Positions 33,293-45,279 of a stretch of 64,000 nt of DNA are shown piece after piece. The position numbers were made by a program, and so were the translations under genes. Source of the DNA: Conchocele bisecta (Eukaryota > Mollusca > Bivalvia > Lucinida > Thyasiridae). Where the stretch lies: the NCBI GenBank assembly GCA_029237695.1, contig CM055265.1, forward strand, positions 107,806,773 through 107,870,772. Reading direction: 5' to 3'. The notes under the pieces are model-generated. The model was given only the letters and a program-made list of their open reading frames with translations, had not been told where the DNA came from and ran no database searches. Numbering within the stretch: position 1 is the stretch's first letter; every line of letters starts with the position of its first letter.

Positions 33293-34159
33293 GGTATTAT
33301 GGAGGGTGAAATGGGCCTTAATATGATTGGGCCCTGGTTTTGAAAGGGACCACAACCCCGTAGCCCCTGTTTAAAACATAAGTAACGGTTCGTAATGACA
33401 AGCAGCATATGCCGAGGAAAAACGTCAGATCGGGTGTTCTGAAACTTTCGACGTTACAAATGTATGTTCAGAAAATATAGATGATTTTAAAAATAAATTT
33501 TATAAACGTCTCAAATACATTAATGTAGAATTTTCATTGGCAGGCCACTTGTTAATATTTTCAATTATACACGTACCACATGGCGAACGTATTATCTACA
33601 TCTTTGAATAATTTAGTTTTGTTATTTATTTTTATTTCTTTATTTTTATTTGTACATGTAGTTGGAAAAACTTCAAAATCACACATTTCTATTTCAAATT
33701 TATCGCATTCGAATTTCCCTGTTTATGTCATTTCATGATACATTTGTAAATATTTAACATTACTACTGCCAGTTTTGCTTACACGCTGCAAATATCTTGC
33801 CAATTTTGCATATCTGAGAATTCCACACACGTGATATAACCGCAACTTGAACTATCTGCATTCGTCATCAAACTTCACGGCTGGGTTTCCTAATGTGTTT
33901 ACCAGGAGATACATAAAACAGCGCCGTAGCCATGTTTAGGCGCACCGAGGCAACTGCCTCGGTGATATTTTCCTTTCTATGTTTTTTAATTTGTTATGCT
34001 TTCATCTACAAGCAGATCGTGACTTGACTCGTGACCATGTAATAGTATGCCTCGGTGTTTATCCCGGCGGACAAGCCCCCGTTAGCAAATATCATAAATT
34101 ATTCTCTATGATTTTGAAAGGATTCCTATAAAAATAGCAACATTTATTATATACCTACC
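33293..34159. other. About 870 bp, AT-rich, no gene seen
   Basis: Contains poly(T/A)-rich tracts around 33600-33660; no supported feature. Confidence 0.4.
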
Positions 34160-34516
34160 CCATGAAATACATAGCTATACGATGTAAATAAAATTCATAT
34201 GTTCTCATCGATGAAATAAACAACTTCCGGTAAAAATACGACTACTTCCGCTGTCTATATTCATAACGCGCATCTGCAATGCCGGACTGCAAATAGGCTG
34301 CAAATACACATTCATTACCGTATACAGTCTAAAAAAAACTGCTAATTACCATGGAGCGGTATATAATAAATATAATATTCATATTTTTTGCAACGAATAT
34401 GACATATATGTTCATCGAGTGGTGTGAAATGTCCATATTTCACGAGTGAAATATGGACATTTCACACCACCACTCGATGAACATATATGTCATATTCGTT
34501 GCAAAAATATGAATAT
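34160..34516. mobile_element. Family U element, copy 1
   Basis: A unique-type half (CCCCATGAAATACATAGCTA ... AATGCCGGACTGCAAATA) joined to a perfect palindrome 34376-34516 (TGCAACGAATATGACATATA and inverse) centred on TTTCACGAGTGAAA. The second copy is split: 49941-50105 and 51235-51430. Confidence 0.82.
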
Positions 34517-34756
34517 CCTCTATATATTGTTGAACATAGTTATCTAAAATACGTCAGAACGCGGGGAATGCGATGTAGATTTCCAAAACAAAATCGTGTG
34601 GAGGGGGGATGGCCAGGACTCCCATACCTCACTCCGCTACTTTCGACAATGACCACTGGTATTGCCTCTGTGTGTTACGCTACGCCACTGCATGTACACA
34701 ATGTGGAGATACACAAGCTATATGTACACACAAGTGGGGTGATTTGTTTTACTTGA

Positions 34757-34818
34757 AAGTTTCAATGCAAAAAGGGGGATAACTCCCAAAGGTAGTTATC
34801 CCCCTTTTTGCAATGAAA
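34757..34818. repeat. 62 bp palindrome
   Basis: TTTCAATGCAAAAAGGGGGA and inverse around CTCCCAAAGG. Single copy here. Confidence 0.85.
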
Positions 34819-35011
34819 TCTTCAAGGACCTGCTATGTAGTTGTGGCGATGTGCGGCGATGTGCGGCAATGCGAGAGGGGTATTGCCGATATTCACTTGC
34901 AGTGAGTGTATACACCATTGGGTTAGAACCCTTATCGCGATGAAATATTCAAGAACTCGCCAGTGGTGCCGATGGATATGAGGCAATGTAAGAAGGCGTA
35001 CTGTCGATATG

Positions 35012-35842
35012 TACGGAGACCCGCAGGGGACGTAGATTTTTTTGTTTTTATTAATTCGTTCCCACGAAATAACAATTCGTTCCCTCAATTTAACAATTCG
35101 TTCCCACGAATTAACAATTCCTTCCCACGAAATAACAATTCGTTCCCACCGGATTAATTCGTGGCAACAAATTGTTATATCGTCGGAACGAATTGTTAAT
35201 TCGAGAGAACGAATTGTTAAATTGAGGGGATGAATTGTCATTTCGTGGGAACGAATTGTAAATTTGAGGGAACGAATTGTCATTTCGTGGGAACGAATTG
35301 TTTATTCGAGGGAACGAATTGCTAAATTGAGGGCAAGAATTGTTATTTCGTGGGAACGAATTAATAAAAAAAATCCATGTCGTGGGAACGAATTGTTAAT
35401 TCGAGGGAATGACTTGTTCTATCGTAAGAACGAATTGTTATATCGTGGGAACGAATTGTTATTTCGTGGGAATGAATTGTTCAATTGAGGGAACGAATTG
35501 TTAATTCATGGCAACGAATTGTTAAATTGAGGGAATGAATTGTTATTTCGTGGGAACGAATTGTTATTTCGTGGGGACGAATTGTTATTTCGTGGATTTT
35601 TTATTTCATGGGAACGAATTGTTATTTCGTGGGAACGAATTGTTATTTCGTGGGAACGAATTGTTATTTCGTGGGGACGAATTGTTATTTCGTGGATTTT
35701 TTATTTCATGGGAACGAATTGTTATTTCATGGGAACGAATTGTTATTTCATGGGAACGAATTGTTATTTCGTGGGAACGAATTGTTATTTCGTGGGAACG
35801 AATTAATAAAACAGAATTCTACATCCCCTGTGGGGCTCCGTA
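35012..35842. mobile_element. Family E foldback element, expanded copy 3
   Basis: 831 bp, TACGGAGACCCGCAGGGGAC start, CTGTGGGGCTCCGTA end. About forty 21 bp units. A block with TTTCGTGGATTTTTTATTTC is tandemly duplicated (about 35590 and 35692), and an internal ATTAATAAAAAAAATCC near 35361 looks like a buried end from a second E element. Long frames on both strands are artefacts. Confidence 0.88.
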
Positions 35843-35850
35843 CTATTATG

Positions 35851-36104
35851 TTAACCCTTTCACCCCTAAGTAACTGGAATGGATTTTGATATGTCAATTT
35901 TGCAGCCAATCCAATCATCACAAAATGATTTTCAGACAAGTCCATTTATGAAAACTTTAAGGCAGTATTTTTTGTTCTTAAAACATATGAAAAATACTTT
36001 CAAAAAGTGCAGATCCTGATGAGACGGCTCGTTACGAGCCGGCTCATCTGGATCTGCACTTTTTGCATAAACCGCTATAGCGGGCTTTCGGGTTCAAAGG
36101 GTTA
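35851..36104. mobile_element. Family C MITE, copy 8
   Basis: TTAACCCTTTCACCCCTAAG start, GGGTTCAAAGGGTTAA end; complete, inserted next to the E element. Confidence 0.9.
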
Positions 36105-36398
36105 ATGTCTGCACTGAAATGGTAGCCAATACATTTATATCTGTTCTGTTGACCAGACTGGTAGAATGGGCCAAATGTTCGAAAAGGCCTTATAAATGTA
36201 CCATATACAATGTACATGAACTTGCCAATGTTAACTATATATTTCATAGTGGCTGACTCATACTCGTAATTACTTCAACAGATGTTCCAACTTGATAGTG
36301 ATTACTTGTGAAATACGAACAAGAGCACCATTAAAACGGTACAAATTTCCGTGTGGTATATCGTATACAGAGACTCACTTCCTGAAGGCTGATACTTA

Positions 36399-36507
36399 TC
36401 GACAATAGTAGGTTAGTGCTGTGAATGGGTCCCGTTTCCGTGCCGCGCCAGATAGTTTTCCCATTCACGGCACTAACCTACGATTCTATTTATCCCGTCA
36501 ACACTAC
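36399..36507. mobile_element. Family D MITE, internally deleted
   Basis: ATAGTAGGTTAGTGCTGTGA joins directly to CCCGTTTCCGTGCCGCGCCA, so most of the left arm is missing. Confidence 0.8.
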
Positions 36508-36637
36508 AAAATACAAGCAGCAGATTATGTGAGTCAAAACGTGTAAATAAAACCGACCCAGCTCTGTATCTAATTGTGTTCTGAGTACATAACATTACAT
36601 TAAATATTGCATTATACAAGCGTTATGATGGAATAAG

Positions 36638-36802
36638 AGTATTCCATATACATGATATATACTCCGGTGTGTGACAAGGATATTCCACCCGAGTGGTCAG
36701 AATATGTTGTCAGAAACGAGGCTTTTCCGAGTTTCTGACGACATATTCTGACCATGAGGGTGGAATATCCTTAGTCAGACACCGGAGTATATCTGGAATA
36801 CT
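36638..36802. repeat. 165 bp palindrome
   Basis: AGTATTCCATATACATGATA...GGATATTCCACCC...AGAAAC and inverse around GAGGCTTTTCCGA. Single copy here. Confidence 0.85.
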
Positions 36803-37698
36803 TCTTCTCGCATACCTACTAAGTCCAGAATCATGTTTAGCCATAGTACGCCATCAACGAACCACCATAGTATAATACTAACTTTTTTTATTTATATGCT
36901 ATCTCCAATACAACCACTCAATCGCATTACCCGTATCAACAAATGGTCTGAAGACGCCCATGACATCATGTGTAAACCCAATTACTACATACACAAAATA
37001 AATAGAACGTAGTACGAGACAAACTCATATAAATATTGAAAATAGACCATATATCCTCGATTCAAATGTGTACAATAATGTTTACATAATCATTTTATGT
37101 TTGTATTTTGAGTATTTATTGCAATCCCGAGACGTCGTCTTCAATTACGCCGATATCAGTCCGCCGTAAGTTTCACTCCGACGGACATTTGTCATTTCAA
37201 CACGTTGCCGTTTTCAAGAAATTCTTGATCACTGGATTATTAAACAAATATTCCAATCATTATCAACTGTCACTATACATATGTTTGGGGAAGAATCAAC
37301 AACATACGAGGTAAATAGTTTGCTGTCAATTACATGTGTTTTTTTAATAATAATGTTCGGCCAACTGATTTGCAGACGCCCCTTACACAACTCGTCCCAC
37401 AAATTTACGCAAATTTGATAAAACTGGATAAAACCTGAAATAAATAATAGCCTACATAACAAATCCAGAGCGACTTTGTTGACATTGTTGTCTACTGACA
37501 GTACTGTGTAGAGAGCGTGTGTTTGTAAACAATGTAGACGACGTTTGGAAGCCAATACACAAAAAGTAGTTCCGGCAGTGTGTGACAGGTCAGCCGTGTG
37601 AGATAGCCATGTGAGACAGAAAAATCCCACATGGGCGTGGCTTCGGAAATAACATTGAAATGGACTCTGGGTATGCGAGAATAGTATTTCTCGCACCT
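36803..37698. other. About 900 bp without a supported gene
   Basis: One minus-strand frame (37840-37229) is long by chance and overlaps an A remnant and a TIR; no domain seen. Confidence 0.4.
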
Positions 37699-37778
37699 GG
37701 GGCTGTTTCACTAAACTTTGTACGACTAAAATGTTCGTAAGTGCAAATTTAGGATTGTCTGGAAATTTCAATTGATTG
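37699..37778. mobile_element. Family A MITE, left arm only
   Basis: GGGGCTGTTTCACTAAACTT through GAAATTTCAATTGATT, then cut off exactly where the TAGCTAGGGGGCC transposon end begins. Confidence 0.85.
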
Positions 37779-38094
37779 TAGCTAGGGGGCCAAATGGGTC
37801 CACCTGTCATGGGATGCTGTAAACGGTTGTGTGGTATCAATGTGTTCAGTAGACCTTCACAAACAACTTACAGGTGCAGAACCCGAAACATGTACTACTG
37901 GAAAAAATATACAACCGTTTCCAAGATGGCCGCCGTCAAATTTGAATTTTCTATATTTTTTGAATATCGTGGAAGATATAGTCATCACTATAAACATCAC
38001 TGGTAGATGCGGAATCCAAGATGGCCCCCAAAATACATGCAGTGCATCGTAACATGGCCTGCAAAATGATTGACGACACTTTTTCAATTTATTA

Positions 38095-40248
38095 ATGTGT
38101 CAGAGTACACTAATATCATTGTCTTCATTTGGTCTTCTCTCTAACATATGTAGTTACTGGTGGTGGTGGTGTTGTGATGTGTCGAACATTATCCATAAAT
38201 TAATTCTGCATGAAAGAGAAGTAAACTGGCCCGGCTATTTGGCAGAGGCAGCAAAGATGCTACCGTACCTGACTGCAGCAGGACAATACAAATACGGTCA
38301 ACAGTCATTGCCGTTGTACCTGCACGAGATGAAACAACTGCCCGAAACATCACCTGAGGTTCATCGGGCATTTATGCAAGGTGCCTTTGTTGGTAGAAGA
38401 GCTGAGGGTCACCACAACGGCGTCTCTCCAGACATGTTGCTTGAACAGACTTACAATAAACGTGCAAAGGAAACAAGTGGACTAGATGGAATAACGACTA
38501 ATCCCCAGGCTCGAAGTAAGTTGGTGTATACGAAGGCATTGACTGCAACTGTATCATCAGAATTAAAGAGTATGCTACATCTAGATCCAGAAACAGATAA
38601 TCCGCATCATGAAAGTGGTCGTGCCGGAGTCGAAAGAGATTGTCATGACGTATTAAAGGTAGTTGCTGCAATCGAAATGAGCCCATTTGCAACACAACAA
38701 CATCTCATTAACATAGCTACTGGTCAAAAGGCAGACCCACATGTATAACAACAACTCTTTAAATGTTAAACAAATCGGTACGGACACGTTAAATGATTCA
38801 ATACAACAGAAGCAGAAGAAAACCAAAGTTGTTAAACTACAAACATTTGCTACTCAGAACAAAATTTCAAAGTCGTGTAAAATAAAACCACAAAGTGGAA
38901 AATGTGACGAAAGTGTAGCTCTGCTTCGCATGATCCAGATTGCAGCAAGTGGTGGACAAATTGATATTATCAACTATATTGGCAATCATGAATGCAGCAA
39001 ATATCCACCATCAATATTCACAGAAGATGGCCAGATGCGATCGGGTAATAAGGCAAATCTTGTCACTGCCTTGAAAACAGAGACGAATGTGAGTTCAATT
39101 GCCAAATTGCCAGAAAGCCAGCTCAAAACAGCAGTTATTGTTGATGCTATGTTTGCCATTCGTCACTGGTCGTTCCATAAAGATGAAACACTTGGGCAGA
39201 TATCCCAGCGATACAAGCACAACTTGCTCTCAGACATACAGGTAAATACGGAATCGATTCACTTTTGCTGTGATAGATATAGGACACCAAGCTTTAAGGG
39301 AGCTGAGCGTCAAAAACGGAGCCTAAACAAATCAACTGAACCCAAAGAATATGACATACAGGAACAAATTCGTTCTCCAGAACCACTTGAGTTCTTTTCA
39401 GTACCAGCCAACAAAGCTGGATTACAGAGATTCATATGTGACACTTGGTTGGTATCCGAAACTGAAGCTCCATCTCTGAATCATGTCAATCTGTATCTTG
39501 GAAGTGGATTTAGTGAAGAAACAAAGACTGTTAAGATTAGTTATGGTTCTTCTACCCCTGTCCCCGAACTTGAATCCACTCAGGAGGAAGCAGACACGCG
39601 AATCGTGCTGCATGCAATCTACAGTGCTAATCAGGAACACACTCAACGCTTGGTCATTCATAGCAACGACACAGACGTGATTGTCATCAAATATGGATTA
39701 GAACAGACAGTGATGCATTCCTGCCTATATATGATAAAGCTGCAGCATTAGGACGATCTCGATGCCGATCCCTTCACTTAATTCATAGCCTGAGTGGAAG
39801 AATCACCACAAGTTTCTTGTATTATACCAGTAAGAAGACATGGTTATCCACCAGCATGGCCCTCCATCTGCCAGCGATGTAAGACTTTGCCGAAACCCCT
39901 GACGTATTCCAGCTTGATGAAAATGTAGCCAAAGAAGCAAAGCAACTGATGATTGGAGTGTATGCTAAATCAATCGATGCAGGCCAATCTCTTGCTGACA
40001 TTCGAGCTCACACATTTATGTACAACAAATCAACACTGTTGAAGATTCTACCACCAACGGAAGGCACATCCCGTTCTCATCTAAAGCGTGCATCATTGGC
40101 AACCATAATAGACAAGTCGGCGCACATTCCTAAAACAACTCTATCTTCATCTGAGGAATTCGGATGGAATGTCAAAGATGATAGTTATGTTCCCGTAACA
40201 ACATATGAACCACTATGTGAGAGCAGTGATCATGAATCCTATATATAA
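38095..40248 (+). pseudogene. Decayed EEADTR-family gene, XPG/FEN-like nuclease motifs
   Basis: Three collinear open segments: 38095-38748, 38741-39751 and 39700-40248. I recognise the style of a protein family common as uncharacterised proteins in invertebrate genomes. The first segment has LPETSPEV (residues 82-89) and SPDMLLEQ (111-118). The second has VIVDAM (Asp125), CCDRY (Asp168) followed by a basic run, EEADTR (282-287) and HSNDTDV (307-313). The order Asp, Asp, E-x-x-D, D-x-D, then a GxxTS loop matches the acidic-site order of FEN1/XPG PIN-fold nucleases; this is inference from motifs. Damage: a +1 frameshift near 38741, a small deletion near 39697 and a stop at 39880. In the last loop, an Ile codon (39802) sits where I expect an acidic residue. 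It is probably inactive. It lies inside the TIRs at 37779 and 40959, which suggests it was the element's mobility gene. An ancestral spliced gene is an alternative reading. Confidence 0.7.
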
Positions 40249-40790
40249 GCAGTGCACAAGTAGTGAATGTTAAAGCGAATGCATCACATAAATCGTGTTA
40301 TTCTTTATTTGTTATTATTGAATTTAAGAACTATGCATATCAGTATATAAAACAAAGAAACTCAGCAGATGAAAAATACATGTATGCATAAAACATTGGT
40401 AAAATATTCTGAATTCAATGACCAAAAATAACAGTTGTTTGATAGTATACTTTCATCTAAAATCTATAATTGCATTACTAATGTATGCGACACACTCGCT
40501 TTAACATGAAGTAATGTGTGCCTCATACGATTAGATTTTGACTGAATAATGCGTGCTACAGCAATTGTTGCCAAAGAAATTGCAACTTTTATTAAATGTT
40601 CAACTTATTTTATTTTTATTCGTGTATTTCTGGCGGCCATATTGTCTGCCATGTCCATTTTTTATAATTAACAACCTGATGTATCACCTGATGGTATGAA
40701 TGTATTCTGTGACCCATAACACATAGGTTTAGCCACAGGAGTTGTGACTCTATGTGCATTTATACCAGCTATTTAGTCATAAGTATATTT
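40249..40790. other. 3' region of the transposon, non-coding
   Basis: AT-rich sequence between the pseudogene stop and the right TIR. Confidence 0.5.
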
Positions 40791-40984
40791 TACGGCGGCC
40801 ATTTTATAAATGGCTGCCATTTATTTCCAGTAGCACATTTTTCGGGTTGTGCACCTGGAAATTGTTTGTGAAGGGTTCTTGAACACATTGATACCACACA
40901 ACCTTTTACAGCATCCCATGACAGGTTGACCCCAAAAATGGGTTTTGGCCCCCTAGCTAAGCCGCATCCTCAAAATCGGAGAAT

Positions 40985-41105
40985 CGACTAGTATGACAAC
41001 CGCACATATTGATACGCAGTGATTAAGTCGTATTGACAGGATATCAAAAATGTTTCACGGCACCGTGTTTCACGGCACATACGCACTGTGTTGACGGGAT
41101 AAATA
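40985..41105. mobile_element. Family D fragment (second module)
   Basis: TTGACAGGATATCAAAAATG through TGTTGACGGGATAA only. Confidence 0.8.
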
Positions 41106-41395
41106 GTGTACCGGTGCACGTGTACTTGTGCGATTCCTTTTTGTTCTTCTGTACGAATGCCTGTCAGACTTTAGAATTTGATACACCATGGTAAAGGTCA
41201 CCTTGGATTCTTGGCTAAATCCTAGTTACAAGTATACAGGCTCGTTCATGCAGCCTAAAAAAACCTGAATTTTATACTTGACTTTTGAGTCATCATTTTG
41301 AAGTTTCGGTGCGTAAATCGCGGTCCGTGCATGCCTTGGTCAGATGCATGTATACATGTTGAAATATCATATAATACAATCAGCATAGTTCGTCT

Positions 41396-41633
41396 GGGGC
41401 CCGTTTCACTAAACTTCGTACGACTAAGATGTTCGTAAGTTTAAATTTATGATCGTCTGGAAATTCCGATTGATGGATTTACATTTATTGAGCATAGGCT
41501 GCATATGCAGCTATATGCAGCCTATGCTCAATAAATGTAAATCCAATAATTGTTTACAAGAAAAAAGTGTTAATGTGAAATTTACATATATTTTGCACTT
41601 ACGAACATTTTAGTCGTACGAAGTTTAGTGAAA
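41396..41633. mobile_element. Family A MITE, copy 8
   Basis: GGGGCCCGTTTCACTAAAC start. The central hairpin GCATATGCAGC is duplicated (TATGCAGCTATATGCAGC). Confidence 0.88.
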
Positions 41634-41854
41634 TGTGAAATGGTATGAGATTAGTGCTCGTTAGTTGTTACTTCAATACAAACTTCGCGATACTTTATTT
41701 CCATGTCAAGGTGAGTGCTCAGTTTTATGCGGGTGGCAGGTGGGAGAATGTGATGGGTAATTTAACGATCGGGTTTTATTCTTACCGGAATTCCGACTGG
41801 AGACCTGGTTTGGCCCTCACATACGTCTTATTATAAATATATTCGTAATCCTGT

Positions 41855-42090
41855 TTTAGGGGAAGGGGCCAAGTGACTTGGTGTGGTATGGACCTGGCAC
41901 CAGGTCAGGTTATTCCAATTTCAGGGCTGACTATATTTTTATATGTAAATATTCCGTAAATATTCCGTTCTGATTTTGAGATCCCCCCCCCCGCCCAATG
42001 CAGCAAGTTAAAACGGGATCGAACCCGTTTACCTGACCTTACATGACCTTAGCTGTTGATGGGCCGTTAAACACCAATAAACAAACAAAC
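41855..42090 (+). mobile_element. SINE-like element (type 2), copy 1
   Basis: GGGGAAGGGGCCAAGTGACT, GGACCTGGCACCAGGTCA hairpin, and tail GCTGTTGATGGGCCGTTAAA followed by a CAAA-type simple run. A second copy at 57056-57279 has the same order. The GCCGTTAAA tail resembles that of the tRNA-derived SINE at 12422. A tRNA-like head is not obvious. Confidence 0.65.
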
Positions 42091-42384
42091 TAAGTTATAG
42101 ACCGACGTAAAATTTTAGATATTGCCGAATCTGACATACAAGTACATGTAGTTATGAAGTAGATGTTCTCTTGTACAATAGTACAGTCATGTATATTTGC
42201 TGCATCAAAACTATGACAAGTTGGAAACCTACTAACTACATGTATATATGTTGGCCGCCGAATGGGAAAAGTGTACGTAACGCCATGTTCAACATTGTAT
42301 GTATCATGCACACGTTGTTTGTCGGGTTATAACAATTTTTGTTCATAGCAGTAATGTTCCATATGTGATTGAATGGCGAACTGC

Positions 42385-42700
42385 GTAGCCCCAGATCAGA
42401 CTGCGCGGATGCGCAGCCTGATCTGGGGCTACGCTCGTCGCATATATCGTCATGTCCGTTTCCCAGGCGATGGCACATGAATGTTTCCCAGTAAAGTTCA
42501 CTCGTGTTTCCACGGCAATACCGCTGGTGTATCTAAAAACGAGATTAAATAATCAAGAGGGGTAATTATTGCCAGCGCATAAACCAGATGGATCCCAGGA
42601 TGACAAAAAAGGACCATACGACCCTTGCGACCAGCGTAGACCCAGATCAGCCTGCGCATCCGCGCAGTCTGCTCAGGGTCTACGCTGTTCGCCAATTAGT
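42385..42700. repeat. Two family S core hairpins
   Basis: CCCCAGATCAGACTGCGCGG (42389) and CCCAGATCAGCCTGCGCATC (about 42640), each with its inverse arm. Confidence 0.8.
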
Positions 42701-42989
42701 CGCTGGCGTGGGCTGAATACCATCAACGAACCGACTAGATGCTAATCACGCTAAGTAAAGTTAGGGATGAAATGTCGTAGGGTCCATTTTTCCATTATCG
42801 GTTCATTTTCAAGCCACTCGCTGACAATAGGTTTCTTACACCAGTTGTCAACGAGCGAAGATGAAACGAAATATGATTTGATGCCTTCTCCGTTGACACA
42901 TAATAAAGGTCCGCTCATGCCGACATATGAACATACATGTAGGCCCCGATCAGACTCGGAAGAGACACATCCATTCAAAAATTATAACT

Positions 42990-43132
42990 TGCTAGGTTAG
43001 GGCCGTGAATGGGAAAAAATATCTGGCGTGGCACGGAAAAGGGATGGACTCGGCAGAGCCTCGCCCATCCCGTTTCCTAAGCCTTGCCAGATATTTCTTC
43101 CCATTCACGGCACTAACCTACTATTCTCTATA
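42990..43132. mobile_element. Family D MITE, first module, inverted inner region
   Basis: CTAGGTTAGGGCCGTGAATG ... CACTAACCTACTATTCTC; the inner segment (GGCGTGGCACGG ... CTTGCCAG) is flipped relative to other D copies. Confidence 0.85.
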
Positions 43133-43414
43133 TTCTGGCACACGTACTCGTATTCGGCGTTGATGATGACTCGTTCGACTATGTCTTCTAATATTTTAAT
43201 CCACCTCAATTCTAGATAATTTGTTAAATACGAGCATGCATAGCGAAGTAAAAAAATCATCAGTCATATTATCATGGGATGGCACAGTTACTGAATATAA
43301 CTTTCGAGATCAAAGAGCTACTGTCAAGTTATATAAAACCATACCGATTGAGAAAAATGTTATCATTAATGATGTTCAACTTGATGTAACACGTACAGTT
43401 GTTTCTGTCAAAAT

Positions 43415-43895
43415 GTTCCGGGTTTATACGTGTACAAAGTGTTGTGCGTTGCGTATCCGTGGAGTTTCCGTTAGCTGCGTTTCAAACCGTGTGTCGTCTA
43501 CGTGTAATACGTTTTCGGCCATGCGTTGCGTTTCCCCACTCTTGCGCATGCGCGAAAGTCGAACAAACCGTGTTCAACGCATTGAGTTTCAAAAGTGTGT
43601 AATCCGTGTACAACGGTTGTAAACGTATACAACGGTTGTAAACAACGCATTGACTTTCAATAGCGTGTAATCCGTGTACAACGGTTGTAAACGTATACAA
43701 CGGTTGTATACGTATACAACGCTAAGGTAAACCGTTTAAACGATTTAACGCTTTCTTTGACGAACGGTTACACGCTTCTACATGTACACAGCACCGTACA
43801 GATGAAACCGTGTTATACGTATAACACGTTTCCACGGGTTTTAACGCATTACACGTTTTGATATGCCAACCGTGTATCGCGTAGAATGCGCATGC
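43415..43895. repeat. Array AB, left part: GTATAC/ACGTT-rich degenerate repeats
   Basis: Repeats of AACGTATACAACGGTTGTA, GTGTAATACG-type and CGTGTTATACGTATAACACG palindromes. A similar array lies at 44660-45105 in the opposite sense overall, so the two may be arms of one element. Confidence 0.65.
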
Positions 43896-44659
43896 TCAGA
43901 TCGTTCTTCGTGTGTGTATATATACTTCTAGACTCACTGCAGGGCCCTTCTAAAATTTTCAGTTTTCCGGTTCTGGTTCGATTTTTGAACTCTCAGACCG
44001 AGAAAAATTGCCAGTCGGCTGGTATTTCGCTATAAACCTTGTAAATTTACCGGTTTTGACCACCAAGTAATTTATGACACATATCCGCGGGCCATATCCG
44101 TGTTAAACCAGTGTGCAGCTCGCTGTGTATTCAGTTTCTCCAAATATCGATTAATCTTAACACACGCGTGGGACAGGTGTATAGCGGATTAGTGACTGAA
44201 ATAGACTGGCTTCAGCGTAAAGATACGAGAGTTCCTAGACTCGCCATTTCTGATGATGTGAAAATAAAATAAAGAAACCATGCACTGTGTTTATCTGTGT
44301 TCGTAATATTTAACCCCAAGTAACTGACACGGACTATCGGACCGGGCTATTCCATATTAAGTTAGGAACTGTTACATTACGCTGTATTAGGGGTCATTTT
44401 TGTGTATATAAAATGTACATAGGAATGCCGCAGATCCTGATGAGCCGGCTCACGTGATCTACAATTCGCAAACATTTTGATAAACGACAAGGTACATCTG
44501 TCGTGTTAAAAGCGTGACTCATTAGGCATCAGGGATTAGGGATCAATTGAAGTGCTAAATCACACCGCCGATGTACTTTGAACTCGATCTGAGGGTAATG
44601 TATTCGCGATATTTTAAAAGGGACGAAACAAGGACGCCTCGAAGCGATGGGGGCCGAAC

Positions 44660-45105
44660 AGGTATTCGCGTTAAAACTTGTAACCGGTGTACACGTTTCA
44701 ACGCTTTCATATAGCTAAACGCTTCCAGGTAAAGCGTTGTACACGTTTCAACTCTTTCACCTCGCTACATATGTATACGCCAAAGCGTGTTATACGCCTT
44801 GAAGCTAAAACGTATTACACGCTTTAAAACTAAACGTGACAATGTGTATTACACGTGTACGAAACCGTAATTATACTCTAAACAACGTATACAACGCTTG
44901 TAAACTAAACGGTTTGACAATGTGTATTACACGTGTACGAACCGTATTATACGTTTAAATAACGTAAACAACGCTTTTAAACTAAACGGTTTGACAATGT
45001 GTATTACACGTGTACGAACCGTATTATACGTTTAAACAACGTATACAACGCTACAGCAAACCGTTGCGTTCGCGTTGCGTTCGCGTTGAGTTTGCAAGTG
45101 TTGTC
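44660..45105. repeat. Array AB, right part: 77 bp tandem units
   Basis: About 2.9 units of 77 bp (GGTTTGACAATGTG at 44911 and 44988, degraded at about 44834). Each has TGTATTACACGTGTACGA, CGTATTATACG and AACGTATACAACGC. Ends with GTTGCGTTCGCGTTG repeats. Confidence 0.75.
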
Positions 45106-45279
45106 TACGGTGGAACAAAAACGGAGACTGCACTGTACCAGGGGCGTAGATCGTTGATATCACTCTTAATCAAAACTGTCAATGTTGTTGATGATATATA
45201 CTGAATACAGAACGAAGGTGCTACATGTAAGCAGGAAAATGTAACGGCCCTTCGATTTACCAACATTTCTGTACCGATA

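Larger units (their letters stand above)
37779..40959 (+). mobile_element. TIR transposon carrying an XPG/FEN-like gene
   Basis: About 3.18 kb. Left end TAGCTAGGGGGCCAAA; right end is its inverse. The inverted repeats run about 160 bp with moderate divergence (shared segments CCTGTCATGGGATGCTGTAA, GGTTGTGTGGTATCAATGTG, CTTCACAAACAA, ATGGCCGCCGT). The only sizeable coding content is the pseudogene at 38095-40248 on the + strand. The target duplication is not certain; TA is possible. The left side interrupts a family-A MITE. The right flank continues into a family-D fragment, so flanks have been rearranged or both were targets. Superfamily not recognised. Confidence 0.78.

Noticed and set aside
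37229..37840. 203-codon minus-strand frame
   Set aside because: Runs through a family-A arm and the transposon TIR; no domain and no codon bias.
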